A stretch of 64,000 nucleotides of DNA, taken from NCBI RefSeq assembly GCF_963676685.1, contig NC_092349.1, forward strand, positions 78,194,604-78,258,603, given 5' to 3'. The DNA is from Mytilus edulis (taxonomy: Eukaryota; Mollusca; Bivalvia; Mytilida; Mytilidae). The position numbers and the translations under genes are program-made. The notes below the pieces were generated by a model. The model was not told the origin of the DNA and made no database searches. It saw nothing but the letters and a program-made list of their open reading frames with translations. Of the stretch, positions 34,211 to 46,735 are shown piece by piece. Position 1 is the stretch's first letter; every line of letters begins with the position of its first letter.

Positions 34211-34829
34211 AATTAAAATAATACAATGTATGCATAAATAAGAAGATAAAACATTTGTCAAACTGATAACTCAAAGTCAAATTGACATCATTGTTGCCAA
34301 AATTAAATAATAAATCTCAATTATACACAGATAATGTTAAGAAACCCTCACTCTATTGAAGATCTGTGTTGTACCATACAAATGGTTGCTGTTTCATCTT
34401 TCACATGCAGTGATATATAAAGATAGACATTGAAGATATATAATTATTGTTTTGCTATAAATAACGACTAACAAAAAAAAAATGATAAAATAGAATAAAA
34501 AAAAATTATCAGTTACAAGTCAATGATTTATTTGGATTTTTATATCCGTTAAGAAAAGACGCTATTTAAGATGTATAAAAAGGTAAAACACTTTGATCGC
34601 AATAGAAACCTATACTGACTGGCTTTAAAAACGCAACACTCATTTTGTAGATTTTTTTTGCCAAATCATGTTTGATCCTCATACAACTACTATTCATGCT
34701 TATCATACTTCTTTCTCTTTCGAAACGATCAACATCTTACTTACCTGTGATTATTGAACATACCGGATTTTTTAGATCGCACGAATTTCAAAAAGCAAAA
34801 TTTAGAACCGATAAAAGATTTTTCGGGTT

Positions 34830-35350
34830 ATTTTTGTGAAACAGGTCTTTCAATCCTTGACCACACTTGAATCAGTTAAAAAATGTTGCATCTCCATATT
34901 GCTAAGACTAAGGAATAAAAAACTGAGTCAACCCATTATAATACTGCAAACAGGCAAACGTGAACATGCTGGAACCAGACAATTTGACGTCAGAAACTCG
35001 TCTTACTGTCCTTCCGACAATGTATCGGTAGACTGGATTTGTTGAAGACCATCAATGACCAGATCAACATGTAGTGACAATTCAACGTCAATAGAATTTG
35101 ATTACGCAACGTCATTTGCGAGAAAGGTCTACGGCCGCAACGTCAACTGCTATTCAAATTGCTGAATGCCATTTTGCACAGATTTATGTCCACAATGTTT
35201 CCAATTAACTGAACTGTCAAAGAATCTACTGCAGAAAAACATTTAAAGCTTTAAAGTTTCGCTCGCATAATTGCCAAAACCCATTGTAATGGGTGGAACA
35301 ATGGCAAAATCAGAAGGTGCAAAACAGAACACAAAACGTGCCGAACAGAA
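34830..35350 (+). pseudogene. Possible decayed coding sequence, unidentified
   Basis: A stretch of higher GC and protein-like composition in shifting frames: an open frame at 34836-35045, then in another frame a peptide like FDYATSFARKVYGRNVNCYS followed by a stop and a Cys-rich stretch (CTDLCPQCFQLTELSKNLL). It reads like the remains of a retroelement or a retrocopied gene, but I recognise no family and see no splice sites. Confidence 0.25.
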
Positions 35351-35473
35351 TTGATAAACCTTTCTGACAATAATTTTGGCGTTTGTTACAGGTAGTTATT
35401 GCTTTTAACAGTGACGCGTTCATTGGTAAGAGGAAAACCAGGATTTGACGTAATCAATTCATATTTCGAACTT

Positions 35474-35890
35474 TTTTCACACATTGTTGTCATTATAATG
35501 ACATTTGTTGACTATCATGCCAGTGAGAGATGTAAGTTATCTGAATTTAACCCCAGGTTTAATCCACCATTTTCTATGTAAGAAAATGCCTATACTATGC
35601 TAGGAATATGTCAGGATTTAATCAGCCATTTAATGTGCTTGTCGTTTGGCTTTTGATTTTGCCATTTGATAAGGGAAGTTTCGTTTTAATTTTCTTTTTT
35701 GAGTTTGTGTTTTTGTTATTTACTTTTTGGTTTGAGACGACCCACACTAAACAAAATGTAAAATATTTATAATAGAAGTTAATATGTTTGACAAAAGCAA
35801 AAACTAATGGAATACTTCGCACAAATGATAAACAGAAAAAAAGAAAATAAATGTAATTGTATGCAACCTGTTTTCCTTTAAAGGACATCC
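35474..35890 (+). repeat. Direct repeat of ~400 bp, copy 1
   Basis: Starts TTTTCACACATTGTTGTCAT, includes GCCATTTGATAAGGGA and GTTTTAATTTTCTTTT, and ends near AACTAATGGAATACTTCGCA. A diverged second copy is at 36047-36445, about 577 bases downstream. Confidence 0.8.
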
Positions 35891-36046
35891 TGCCATCGTG
35901 TTATTGGATTAAAGTGCTTATTCTATGTGTCATCTTATTTTATTTTTTCTTTGAAAAGTTTTTTTGCATTTATAATTATAAGGGTTATAACACAATATTG
36001 ACTGCAGTATCCCTACTTTTGACATTGTTACCTATTATTCGCATGT

Positions 36047-36445
36047 TTTGTTCACACATTGTTGTCAATATAATGACTTTTATGTGACTGTCTATGTAAA
36101 TGAGAGATTAAGCTTGCTCTAACACCAGGTTTTATTCACCATTTTTCTACATAAGGACATGCGTGTACCAAGCAAGGATTATGTCAGATGTTGACCAGTC
36201 GTTTGGTTTGCTTGTGCTTGTGCTTAAGATTTTAGGTTTGCCATTTGATAAGGGACTTTTCGTTTTAATTTTTCTCCTTTGAGGTGTATGTTTTGTTATT
36301 TTACCTTTTTGTTTGAGACCAAACATACACAAAATATATATGATATAATTCAATAAGAACAAAAACTAATGTAAAACTTCGCACAACTAAAAAAAAAAGG
36401 AAAAGAAATTTTATCTTATATAACTTGTTTTATTTTAAAAGACAC
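36047..36445 (+). repeat. Direct repeat of ~400 bp, copy 2
   Basis: Begins TTTGTTCACACATTGTTGTC and follows copy 1 in order through GCCATTTGATAAGGGACTTT and AACTAATGTAAAACTTCGCA, with substitutions and small indels throughout. An old duplication or two insertions of one element. Confidence 0.8.
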
Positions 36446-36823
36446 TTAACTTGAGATTAAAAAAAAAAGATTAGAGTAGCACCATGTATTTTCATTAGTC
36501 GAATTCTGATATACATTGATGTGTAGGATTATTTAGAGGTCGGCCACTTCACATGTTCAAATTCCATTTTGAAAAATATATATATTTAAAAAAGAAAAGG
36601 AAAAATAAGACCTTCGTTTTAAAACAAAAAAAAAACAAATGCTTAAAATAGAATTGTAAATTATCTAAAGAATTTCTTTGAGGTGGTAAGCACACATTTA
36701 ATGTCCAATTTATAGATTTAATTTCAATAACTCATATGTTTGTATAACATTCGTTATCTGCAACAACGAAAGAATGTATTATAACTGCTCACACTAATAT
36801 GATACAGGAAGTTCATTTGGAAC

Positions 36824-39800
36824 ATGGCTCTCCTAAAAAAGTATCCGAGGCTGAAAGTTCTTGAAGGAGGGGATGTACTAGATGTTGTACCTGTTAATCA
36901 TGGTAAGCAAAAATTATCATTGAGTGAAGAATTTTAAACTGATACGTCATACAACAATTATATATGTTATATTGTTATATTCATAACGGGTGTGAAATCC
37001 TTTGATGTGATACAAGCATGATTTTTGTAGTTATCTTCTACTTTTTTTGTTCTATGAGAATGCTAGGTTATTTTGTTTTGTTTTAAGGTGAATGCCTTAT
37101 ATTTTTCAGGATACCCTTCCTTTACAAAACATTTTCACACTAAAAAACCAAAAAAAACTTGATTTGTGGAATAATGACCTTATTTTCTTTCTGCGAAAAT
37201 AGTAGAAACATATTTGACCTTCCTTTTTTACTCTTTATACTAAGTTTTGTTTTCTCAATATAAACTAAAGAAGAATGAAATAATCAGTTTGTTTTATATA
37301 TAATGGAGATAACAATATTGTCTTTTAAGCTCTATCCGATAACAGTTCTATATGTTATATCCCATATTCATTTGAATTATAACACAATTAGTTGAGTCAT
37401 TTTTATTTAGTTTTGTATGATAGTTCTCTTTTTAAATAAAATACAATCTCCTTGTCCTTATTCATGATAAAATGCATTGCACGTTCTGGGTAAAACACAC
37501 TTTAAAATATATTACGATCTATATATTAATCAATTTTCAATATGTTTTAATCAATTTATCATAACTTAAATTCATGAAATCTATATTTTACGATGGTGGT
37601 CTTTTGCAACGATTTAGTTAGAAACTATGGGTCACGGAATGGCATTCATCAATGAATAAAACCAATACTTCATAGTCAACTATAAACAAATATCCTACAT
37701 AGCAAAATGTATAATTCTAACTAAGAAAGACACCGTTTCTGATCAGTGTTGAATCATAATCATAAGTTCTTTAAAGAGATGTTGAGACGACGAAAAACAA
37801 AAAACATATGTGTATTTTCTGTTGTTTAGAATCGCCTGACAAAGCGTAAAATGGTGCTGCTCTCCTTATAACAGGTCTCCAGTTAAAACAAATGAAAGAT
37901 TCAAAACTTTTATGATATTCAAAATCTGTTAATTGTATAAATTGATTATACAGTCGAATAGTTGTATTTTATTTTTGATGAAGAATGTTATTAATAAATC
38001 CTTTTTCTTTTATTCGTTTTGAATCTCCTGAAACTTGTTGGGATGTCTAACAACAGCTACAGTCCATAAAAAACTAGATGAATGTCCAAAATAAAGAGAA
38101 TAGCTAGTGTGTCATTAAACTCAAAGAAAGACATTCAGTATCATTTGCAAACTAAAAATGCCGAACTGATAAACACGTGTACAAACCACGACACAGAAAA
38201 CTAACTCTAAAATAACTCAATCTTCCAAAAGAAACAAGGAGTGCTCCGGATGTATATGTTTATCGTTTGGCTCTACTGGCGACACCAGTCTATTTATTAC
38301 TGTTAAATCTGTTGTAGAGTCATAACCATTATTCAGCTATTAGACATAGCCACATTATCCTTGCATATTTTTTGAAATTCGTGTTAAAAGGTAATTGTTA
38401 TTTCATAATTATGTTCAGGGTTTGCAGTTGAATGTGCTGGCAATACTCTGATTAAAATTACTGGAGATATACTAGGTAAGAATTCTTTTTTGTCTTAATA
38501 GTTTTTGTTTTTTCTAAGACAAGTGGATACTTTACGTAGATGACATGTACGTGTCATGGTTTTGGGTTAATGTAATATTTCATTGCAAAATAAATGTGTT
38601 GGTGGAAATTTTCGGATTTAATAACGTAGTAATTCACATATACTTATAACTCTTAAATGCATTGTTGTTCTCACAAATTCGTATAGAAAATCACCATAAA
38701 TCATTTGCTCACTTTTTGACAAGAAACAGTGTACACTTATCGATCCTTTAAACGAACTGAGTTATAAAGGTTATTTTATCAATGTTGTAATAAGATCTTT
38801 GAATATGGTTTACATTGGCACAAAAATCGATTTGTCGTCAACAAATTAAAATATGCAATTTGTATTCTTTTAAAATGTTTTAGGATGTATAAATACTCAT
38901 CCACGTTCATTTTCAATATAGAGATTTCTTTACCTATGTATGACAGTTATTGTTTTTGAGTTGTCCATTGTTTAAATGCTTTCGTGTTATGCATGTCGAT
39001 GTTTGAATTGTTAGCAAACTGGATCCTTATAAAATGTTTGTTACAATATTTGGCAGAAAATGGAATAGTAATAACAGAGCAGGATAAGCCGTTTCTATCT
39101 GTGAAAAGGGATACACGAGACATCATATCGCAAACTGTATCAGTCCTTCGAAAAATCAATATAATATTACTTGAAATTCAAAATTGTCCATGGTGTAATA
39201 TAGAGTATATGTAAGTATTAACGTGTCATTTTTGAAAATTAACATAAGAAAATGAAGGGAAAAAGACAGCATAAAAAAAAACAAAAAAACGGAAAAGCAG
39301 CAATTCAGACACTCACACACAAAATAATATACACACATACCCATAAATATATATGGTTAAACAAACAAGAAGTCAGCACAACAAAAAGTCACACAAAGGA
39401 CAAACACACTCTGGAATCGGTTTAGACGTCAACATGCATATGGTTGAAGTTTATCAAAATGACAGAGATCTTTTCTTTCTTTTTTAACAAATTTTATTGA
39501 CATACAGTGTCAATGAAAATATGTAAAAAGACCTAACGATTCTTGGTATAGCAAAGACAAACAAAATCTGACTTTAACAATAATATTCATATTGAGTTTG
39601 GTAGGATATATTAAAGCACACACTATTAATATCTCATTTAGTTTAAAATTAACTTTGTGCCAACAAAAATTCATTGCGTTATATATCGTTGAAACTGTAT
39701 ACTATTTGAAAATGCCTTGTGAATGTTCTCATTCTTGTAAATGGGAGATTAAAAGGAACATATTTTTATACCTAGTTTATTAGACACGTGATCGTAAAAA

Positions 39801-42800
39801 TTCTAATTCAGATAAATTGTGAAATTAATGTATGGGTAGTATATTAAAATACTTATTATGTGTGAATTTTCTAATTTGATACAAATAGTACTCGGTCGCC
39901 TTTATTGTCTTTTAATATTCTTTTTTACATTTTGCAGTTGGACGCCATGGGGTAACCGATACGAAATTCGTGCTGAAGAGTCAACAAACTTAATATTCTG
40001 CATTAAATCAGATCCTGAAATTCCCCAAAATTTTATAGTAAGTTACTTATAATTTTCGAATAATTATGAAAACTTATATTCACATGTATAAGACTTTTGT
40101 GTCGAAATGATTTAACTGCTTACTTTGAAGTGCTTCTATAATCAGATATAATCCAACTTGAAAACAAAACAAAATTATATCAAAACATAACATATAAAAA
40201 GGAACCATTTCTCGATAGTTTTTCGGTAGCTGGAATAATCATGAAGATGTCTTCACATTAAGTAAAAGCGTCTGTCTATGTTAATTGATAAAGAAATGCG
40301 TGGCTTTTCAAAACACTATAGTGGTCTTGTATCTTGAATAATGAACTGTTTAGAATTAGTTATCTTGAGGAGGATATAAAAGGGTTCATTTGTTTTATAT
40401 ATTTATCACGGATCATAAGTAACAGTCTTCATTTAGAAATGATGTTTTTGTAAATGCTATAGATTGCACTATAAATTAGTAGAGCAACATATTTGTGTTG
40501 ATAATTTTTTGAATTGCGTTTAAGATGTGTACTTTTTATAACGTTATCATACAAAAATCAGAGTAATCAATTATTTTAAATCGATTTAACAAAAAGTAGT
40601 CGATTATTCGATTTCGTTACTCAGAATCTAAAGGTTAAAAAAGCCAAATAAAGTACGAAGTTGGAGAGGTATGGAGAATCCTTATTTTTAAAATGTTTTG
40701 CCGGATAAGCTAAAGTAAATTATTTTTGGGATAGAACATCCTAAGAATATTGTGTATTTGGGAAAATTCAAGGTTTTTTAGGTTCACTTAATTTATTAGT
40801 ATGATTATAAAAGTTCATGGCAACACAGAAGTGCTGACTACCTGGTTGATGATACCGTCGGACAGGAAACCTCCATCAGTTGTAGGATCAATCAAATGGT
40901 TGTAAATAAACTCATAAAACATGCCAAGATTGAAAACTGTGAACGGCAGACGCGCATTTCGTCCTCTAAAGACTCACCAGTGACGCACGATTAATATTAA
41001 AAAGGTCAAATAGCAAAGTTAAAAAATTGGATGGTTGGATATGTTCTTTGTGTAGGCAGATGGAAAAAGTTAAAATAATTATACTCATAAATTTTGATTA
41101 TAATTCTGATTGAAAATGAGTCAAAAGTATTATCTTTTTAAGTCTATTAAGTCTTAAGTTATACCCACTACAACTCATACCAAAATCTGTTTTCTAATAT
41201 TTTATTTCAAAAGTCTGTCTCACCGATTTCTTTTTATGCACAAAAATGGGGGTTTTCACGAACAAAATAAGCACATTTTGGTAATTTTGAACGACTCGTA
41301 CCTTGAAAAATAGCGCGGTAATCCATACTTTTCATATTTTTTCTAAAAAAGATTGTAAAATCTTCAGTTTTGCAAAGTTTAAGAAAATTCTGTGATTTTT
41401 TTTTTCTATGCCCCTGAACTACCGAAAGGGTTTGGGTTTTTTTGTAGTTTTCTTTAACTGGTTAACCTTATAAATAAATCGTTTTTTACGCCCTATATAT
41501 TGGCATTATGTGTTTTCTGGTCTGTGCGTCCGTCCGTCCATCCGTTCATCCTTCCGTTGTACCGTTCGTCCGTCTGTCTGTCCCGCTTCAGGTTACAGTT
41601 TTTGGTCGAGGTACTAGTAGTTTTTGATGAAGTTGAAGTCCAATCAACTTGAAACTTAGTACACATGTTCCCTGTAAAATGATCTTTCTAATTTTAAAGC
41701 CAAATTAGATCATTTATCCCCATTTTCACGGTGCATTGATCACAGAAAATGATAGTGCGGATGGGGCATCCGTGTACTGGGGAAACATTCTTGTTTAGAA
41801 CTGAAAAAAAGACTCTTTCTACAGGTGATAGATAGTAAAAAGGTGAAGAGGTATGAGATTAAGCGAAAAGATAATAAACTACAAATCAAAGGTGAGATTT
41901 TCAATTATCGAACATGCATCTGTGATTTCTGAGAGTCTGTAGTGACGTATCATTGAATGATATATGTATATGTACAAAGTGAATTATTTAGCAATTTATC
42001 GATATTTACCGATATTTTAATCTCTTTATCCATTTTTGCAAAATAAATAAATAGACAAAACAGTTGATTCGCATGTTGCACGAACGGAGCAAGACCAGAT
42101 ACTTTCACATGCAAATTTAGACTTAGTGAAAAAGTCCCATCTCAGCTGTTAACCAATTCGTGATGGCAAAACTTGCTCCTCATCGATTGTAGTCGTTCAT
42201 CCTTATAACCCTTTTAAAGCATCTTATGCATCAGAATAATGAAGTTCGTATATGAAGTAACGTTTTAATTGAGATATAACTACATGTACAAGAACAAAAG
42301 ACTGAAATCGTCATGTTTGTTAACAGTCCTATTTGATGTGGTCAATATAAGTCAATTTCAAGAAAAAATGTTAGATAATGAAAAAGACCACATCTTTAAT
42401 ATATCGAATAATGAATTATGGTAAAAATGTCATCGAGACATCAATCACCAGAGAATAAATACTACCTTCGTTCGACAATTGGCAAATTAGATACCGCATA
42501 GTAAGTTATAAAAGGCATGATAAATATATAACAATATAAACGAAGATTTATGTAAAAAAAAAAAAAAACGGAAGTACAAACGTGATATACAGGAACACAC
42601 GACAACCGTTGAATAACCGGCTCCTGACTTGGGACAGGCACATACAGAATTTGATTGTTAACGGGTGACGATGTTATTCAAACTTAAAATAGTTCTATAA
42701 CAGCTATTAAAACGGCTATTCATAATGCCGATGTGCAGCGCACCAACTACCAACAAAAATACTAAAGAGACAAAATACCAATACGAGATTGTACTTAAAA

Positions 42801-43744
42801 TTATTTGATATCTAGTTCAAAGCCAATACTATATAAACTAATAAAATACTCGCCGATAGATAAATGCATATATTATTTTGATATAAGAAAACAATCTCAT
42901 CTAGAATGTGAAGTTAACTTAGTTTTGACCCGCGTTGGATACTTTTTAACTCAAATGCCATTAAAAATATTTTGTAAACTACGGCTTTTCGTGACATTGT
43001 CAAGGAAGGTCTTTTTACTTATTAAAATATAATTGTAAAACACAATATAAAATATTTAAAATGGAAAAAATAAGAAAGTTCTTCTTTAACATTCTTAACT
43101 CTTGTTTTTTTTTTAATTAAAGGATACATGTACGCCCTCTTCCATGGTATAAATACCAGAAGGAGAAGATGATATATTCATCGTAATCTTATTTATATGT
43201 TTTGTTGTACTTGAAAAATCAATATGTTGATTAACAAAAAGGTCTTTAATAAATAAATATCAAATTGAATAAAAAAAATTAAAATGTGCATTCCTTAATT
43301 AAAGTAGAAGTAATTTCTCATTTTATACAGCAATTAAACATGCAACCACCTTACTTAAAACAATAGATATCTAAAGGTCAACCAATTTACAATTCAGGAG
43401 TCAAAAAAAAAGTTTCTTTTTGGCATGCTGAAAAATCAAAAAAATGTTGCCTAATAGTACTTTTTCTTTTTATTTCAGCCATGGAACAGGCAAATAATGA
43501 CAATACCACGTCAAAAAAAGAATTATTGAGAGACAAGCTTTTACTCGTGTGTACTTCAGTACTGATAAGCACACCAGAAACGAAAACAAGGATATGTTGT
43601 AACTTTAACCATTCAGATACCACGAAGAGTATCTGTACTTGCGACGTGAACTGTAGTTTGCAACACAAAACATTTTTTGTTTGTATTGTTTTATTCTTGT
43701 TAATTTTAATTTGTACTGTTTCGTTTTCTTCTTGGGTCTGGTAA
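36824..43744 (+). CDS. Unrecognised 240-aa protein with a C-terminal membrane segment (six exons)
   Basis: Coding exons: 36824-36902, 38419-38475, 39057-39210, 39938-40037, 41825-41891 and 43479-43744. All have GT-AG borders, and phases 1,1,2,0,1 match across every junction. The start is MALLKKYPRL; an AG at 36806-36807 may be an acceptor, so a 5' untranslated exon is possible. The protein has a mixed-charge globular part with WTPWGNRYEIRAEES near residues 95-115 and VIDSKKVKRYEIKRKDNK after it. Then comes a Cys-rich stretch (ICCNF, CTCDVNC) and a hydrophobic segment of about 20 residues at 217-237 (TFFVCIVLFLLILICTVSF), ending SSWVW. With no signal peptide this fits a tail-anchored or single-pass membrane protein. 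The RYEIR part faintly recalls tubby/scramblase-fold proteins, which I do not consider established. A GGGGCAT repeat ends just before exon 5. Confidence 0.7.
40790..40990 (-). repeat. Dispersed repeat with GCGTCACTGGTGAGTCTTTA motif
   Basis: On the minus strand GCGTCACTGGTGAGTCTTTA is followed by GAGGACGAAATGCGCGTCTG, a relative of the plus-strand fragment at 31765-31825. It lies in an intron of the 240-aa protein gene. Confidence 0.6.
41484..41795 (+). repeat. GGGGCAT dispersed element
   Basis: Head TTTTTTACGCCCTATATATT, variable CCGTCCGTCCATCCGTTCAT tract, body and the tail ending AACATTCTTGTTT. Its end is only about 30 bases from the acceptor of the exon at 41825. Confidence 0.9.
42525..42660. 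repeat. Fragment of the 'GACTTGGGACAGGCACATAC' dispersed repeat
   Basis: Shares ACAACCGTTGAATAACCGGC, TCCTGACTTGGGACAGGCAC and ATACAGAAT with segments at 44710, 45880 and (reversed) 62590-62790. Preceded by a poly-A run. Confidence 0.65.
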
Positions 43745-44489
43745 TTGTAGAGGTTTAGGAGCATGAAAGGAGTTTAGAAAAAGGTAATATATTGCATCAC
43801 ACTCGATGCAGTGGAAGAATCTATGATATACGTCGTGCCATCACCGATTAAAAATATCTTTTTTTAATACTGGTTACCGACAACATTTTGACTTCTGCCA
43901 GTGAAAAAAAATGTTGATATTATAAACCAATAGATCATAGTTCTCAAAGGTTTGACCGCATTTACACAAACATAGCTATCACAAATGTTTAAGTTCAGAA
44001 AGGTTCTTATTTTTATGTATACTAAGGTAAATTTGAATTTGATTAATAATTATGGAGAGGTGAAACTAGAAATAGCGTATTGTCGTCATTCAGTATACTA
44101 AAGTTGTGGTGTTATATATTCTATTATATTACTGATACTCGTAAAAGATTTGCGACCAGATATAACCTCTTTTGATACTATGTCAACATACAAATGTATG
44201 TGACACACTTATGCAATGTTTTGAATGTAAATAGTGAAAGCGTGTCTGCTCACAGATTCGAAGGTCCGAGTTGTTATTTCATATTGCTTTATTTAACCGA
44301 TAGTTCACAATATTGCTACATCACGGTGTATGCTTGGATACAGTAAGTATCACATGGATGAGCGAAGGGCTAGGGATAAATTGGGATTTTAAACACATTT
44401 TTGTCGATGGGAATAAATAATATATGATATCTGTTTTCTTGTTCACCACTGTCACGCTGAACGTTGAAGACTTTCTAATGTATGTTTAT
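43745..44489. other. Intergenic after the 240-aa protein gene
   Basis: AT-rich. No gene or repeat recognised. Confidence 0.4.
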
Positions 44490-45110
44490 TGTAAAATTGA
44501 GAATGGAAATGAGGAATGTGTCAATGGGACAACAAACCGACCAAAGAGCAAACACCAATGGGTCTTCAATGCAGCGAGAAACTCCTGCACACGGAGGAGT
44601 GCTTAAGCTGGCACCTAAAAAAAAAAGTATACTAGTTCAGCGATAATGAACGTCATACTAAACATATACACAAGAAACTAAAATTAAAAATCATACAAGA
44701 CTAACAAAGGTCACAGGCTCCTGACTTGGGACAGTCGCAAAAATACGGCGGAGTTAAACATGTTTTGGAGATCTCAACCCTCCCCCTATAGATATAGCCA
44801 AAAAAGAAAACCACAACAATACGCACAGTAAAACTCAGTTCAAGAGAAGTCCGAGTCCAATGTCAGAATAGGTAATAAAAGAAACTAAACAAAATGACAA
44901 CGATACATAAATTAACAAAGGACTACTAGCAGTTACTGACATGCCAGCTCTAGACCTCAATTAAACTGATTGAAAGATTATGTCTTCATCATATGAATAT
45001 CAAATACAATCCCTCCCGTTAGGGGTTTAGTGTTATATTTACCATCATAAAATATATGAGAAGAACATAACCCGTATTACTGTGTATGTTAGGCAAATAA
45101 GATATCCTGA
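44490..45110 (+). repeat. AATTGAGAATGGAAATG dispersed repeat, copy 2 (longest)
   Basis: Begins with the AATTGAGAATGGAAATGAGG head shared with 34007. It continues through GACTTGGGACAGTCGCAAAA, TGTTTTGGAGATCTCAACCC and AATCCCTCCCGTTAGGGGTT, to about ATGAGAAGAACATAACCCG. It is the most complete copy in the window, about 620 bp, with no long coding frame. Confidence 0.75.
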
Positions 45111-45160
45111 AAATTCCTAAGTATGCTTGAAATATAACATCTGTTTCATGTTCTTTAATA

Positions 45161-45340
45161 AAATTGAGAATGGAATTGGGGAATATGTCAAAGAGACAAC
45201 AACCCGATCAAAGAGCAGACAACCGCCGAAGGTCACCATTGGGTCTTCAACGCAACGAGAAAATCCCGCAACTGGTGGATGTCCTCACCTGGTCCAAAAA
45301 TAAAATCGTGTTCTAGTAAAAAGAACGTCTCACTTAATCT
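45161..45340 (+). repeat. AATTGAGAATGGAAATG dispersed repeat, copy 3
   Basis: AAAATTGAGAATGGAATTGG head, then CAAAGAGACAACAACCCGAT and GGTCTTCAACGCAACGAGAA, about 670 bases after copy 2 and in the same orientation. Confidence 0.8.
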
Positions 45341-45624
45341 TTTTTTTTCAAATTCCAAAGCATGGCTCTAAACAAAAGCTTAATTATTACATAAATTCTA
45401 TGATTAATTGGATGTTAACTTTCTTAAGTCTTCAAATGTTTGGATATGATTTTTCATTGCGGAGACGACTGATTTTTAAGAAATATTCTTTTCATCAAGT
45501 ACTTGTTTTTTTAAATATTTAGCGGTAAATATTACATCAATAAGAACTAAATATGAATATACCCTGCTTTGGAATGGTCAGAAACGCCAAGTCGATCCCT
45601 AAATATCCAAATTTATGACCAATA

Positions 45625-46000
45625 TAAAAAAAAAGAAGATATGGTATGATTGCCAATGAAAAAAATGTCCACAAGAGAAGAAAATGACACAGACATAAAC
45701 AACTATAGGTCACCGTACGGCCTTCAACAATGAGCAAAGCCCATACCGCATAGTCAGCTATAAAAGGCCCCGATATAACCATGTAAAACAATTCAAACGA
45801 GAAAACTAACGACCTTATTTATATAAAAAAAAATGTACGAAAAACAAATATGTAACACATAAACAAACGACAACCATTTAATTGCAGGCTCCCAACTTGG
45901 GACAGGCACATACAAAAATAATATGCCGGGGTTTACATGTAAGCGGGATCCCAACCCTCCCGTTGTGGTATAACAGTACAACATAAGTAGGCACTATTAT
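45625..46000 (+). repeat. 'ATGATTGCCAATGA' dispersed repeat
   Basis: Contains GGTATGATTGCCAATGAAAA, then GGTCACCGTACGGCCTTCAA, CCCATACCGCATAGTCAGCT, TAAAAGGCCCCGATATAACC and the end module GCAGGCTCCCAACTTGGGAC / AACCCTCCCGTTGTGGTATA. A related start is seen at 56170-56360, and reversed modules at 50290-50705 and 62590-62960. Confidence 0.75.
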
Positions 46001-46446
46001 GACTACAATGAAGAAAGGCTAGGCAATGAATTGCAGCAATAAGTTTCCATTTTTTTTTCATACAAATTTTGATTATAAAAGTAGATGTTAGTAATATGAT
46101 GTAGATATGTACTTTGTACATTGTTAACATATGTCTTTAAGTGTGTTCATTTAGTTCAATCGAAGATCCCCAGTGGAACAAATCAGAATTCAAATGTATA
46201 GAATTCCTATTTATAAAAAAGATTTGGCATCCATATCAATTTCAATATATATACTGTTACATATTATAAAATATTAAATAAACAGATTTGTTACGTTTCG
46301 TACATGTATGTCCAATAAGGAGAGAAATACACACAAAATCCGTTGACTGCAAAACAATGGGATGTGCTGAATGAAACATAATACGACAGCCCAGACGGTG
46401 GTTGTTTTTTTGAGTTATAAACGCACAAGAAATCTGTTCTTGATTA

Positions 46447-46735
46447 TTTTGTATGCCCCATTTATAGACATTGTGTTTTCTGGTCTGTGTCTCCATTCGT
46501 CTGTTCAATTTTTCGTCCGTCCATTCGTCCGCTCGTCTGTCCCGCTTCAGGTTAAAGTTATTAGTCGAGGTAGTGTTTGATGAAGTTAAAGTCCAATCAA
46601 CTTGAAACTTAGAACAGATTTTACCTATGCTATGATCTTCTAATGTTAATGCCATATTAGAGTTTTCACCGTCCACTGAACATAGAAAATGATGGTGCGG
46701 ATAGGGCATCCGTGTACTTTGCACACATTATTGTT
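46447..46735 (+). repeat. GGGGCAT dispersed element
   Basis: Head TTTTGTATGCCCCATTTATA, CCGTCCATTCGTCCGCTCGT tract, body CCCGCTTCAGGTTAAAGTTA and tail ending near ACATTATTGTT. More decayed than the copies at 30504 and 41484. The 155-codon minus frame across it is not a gene. Confidence 0.85.

Noticed and set aside
46257-46724. 155-codon minus-strand frame
   Set aside because: Covers a GGGGCAT dispersed element; no homology or splice signals.
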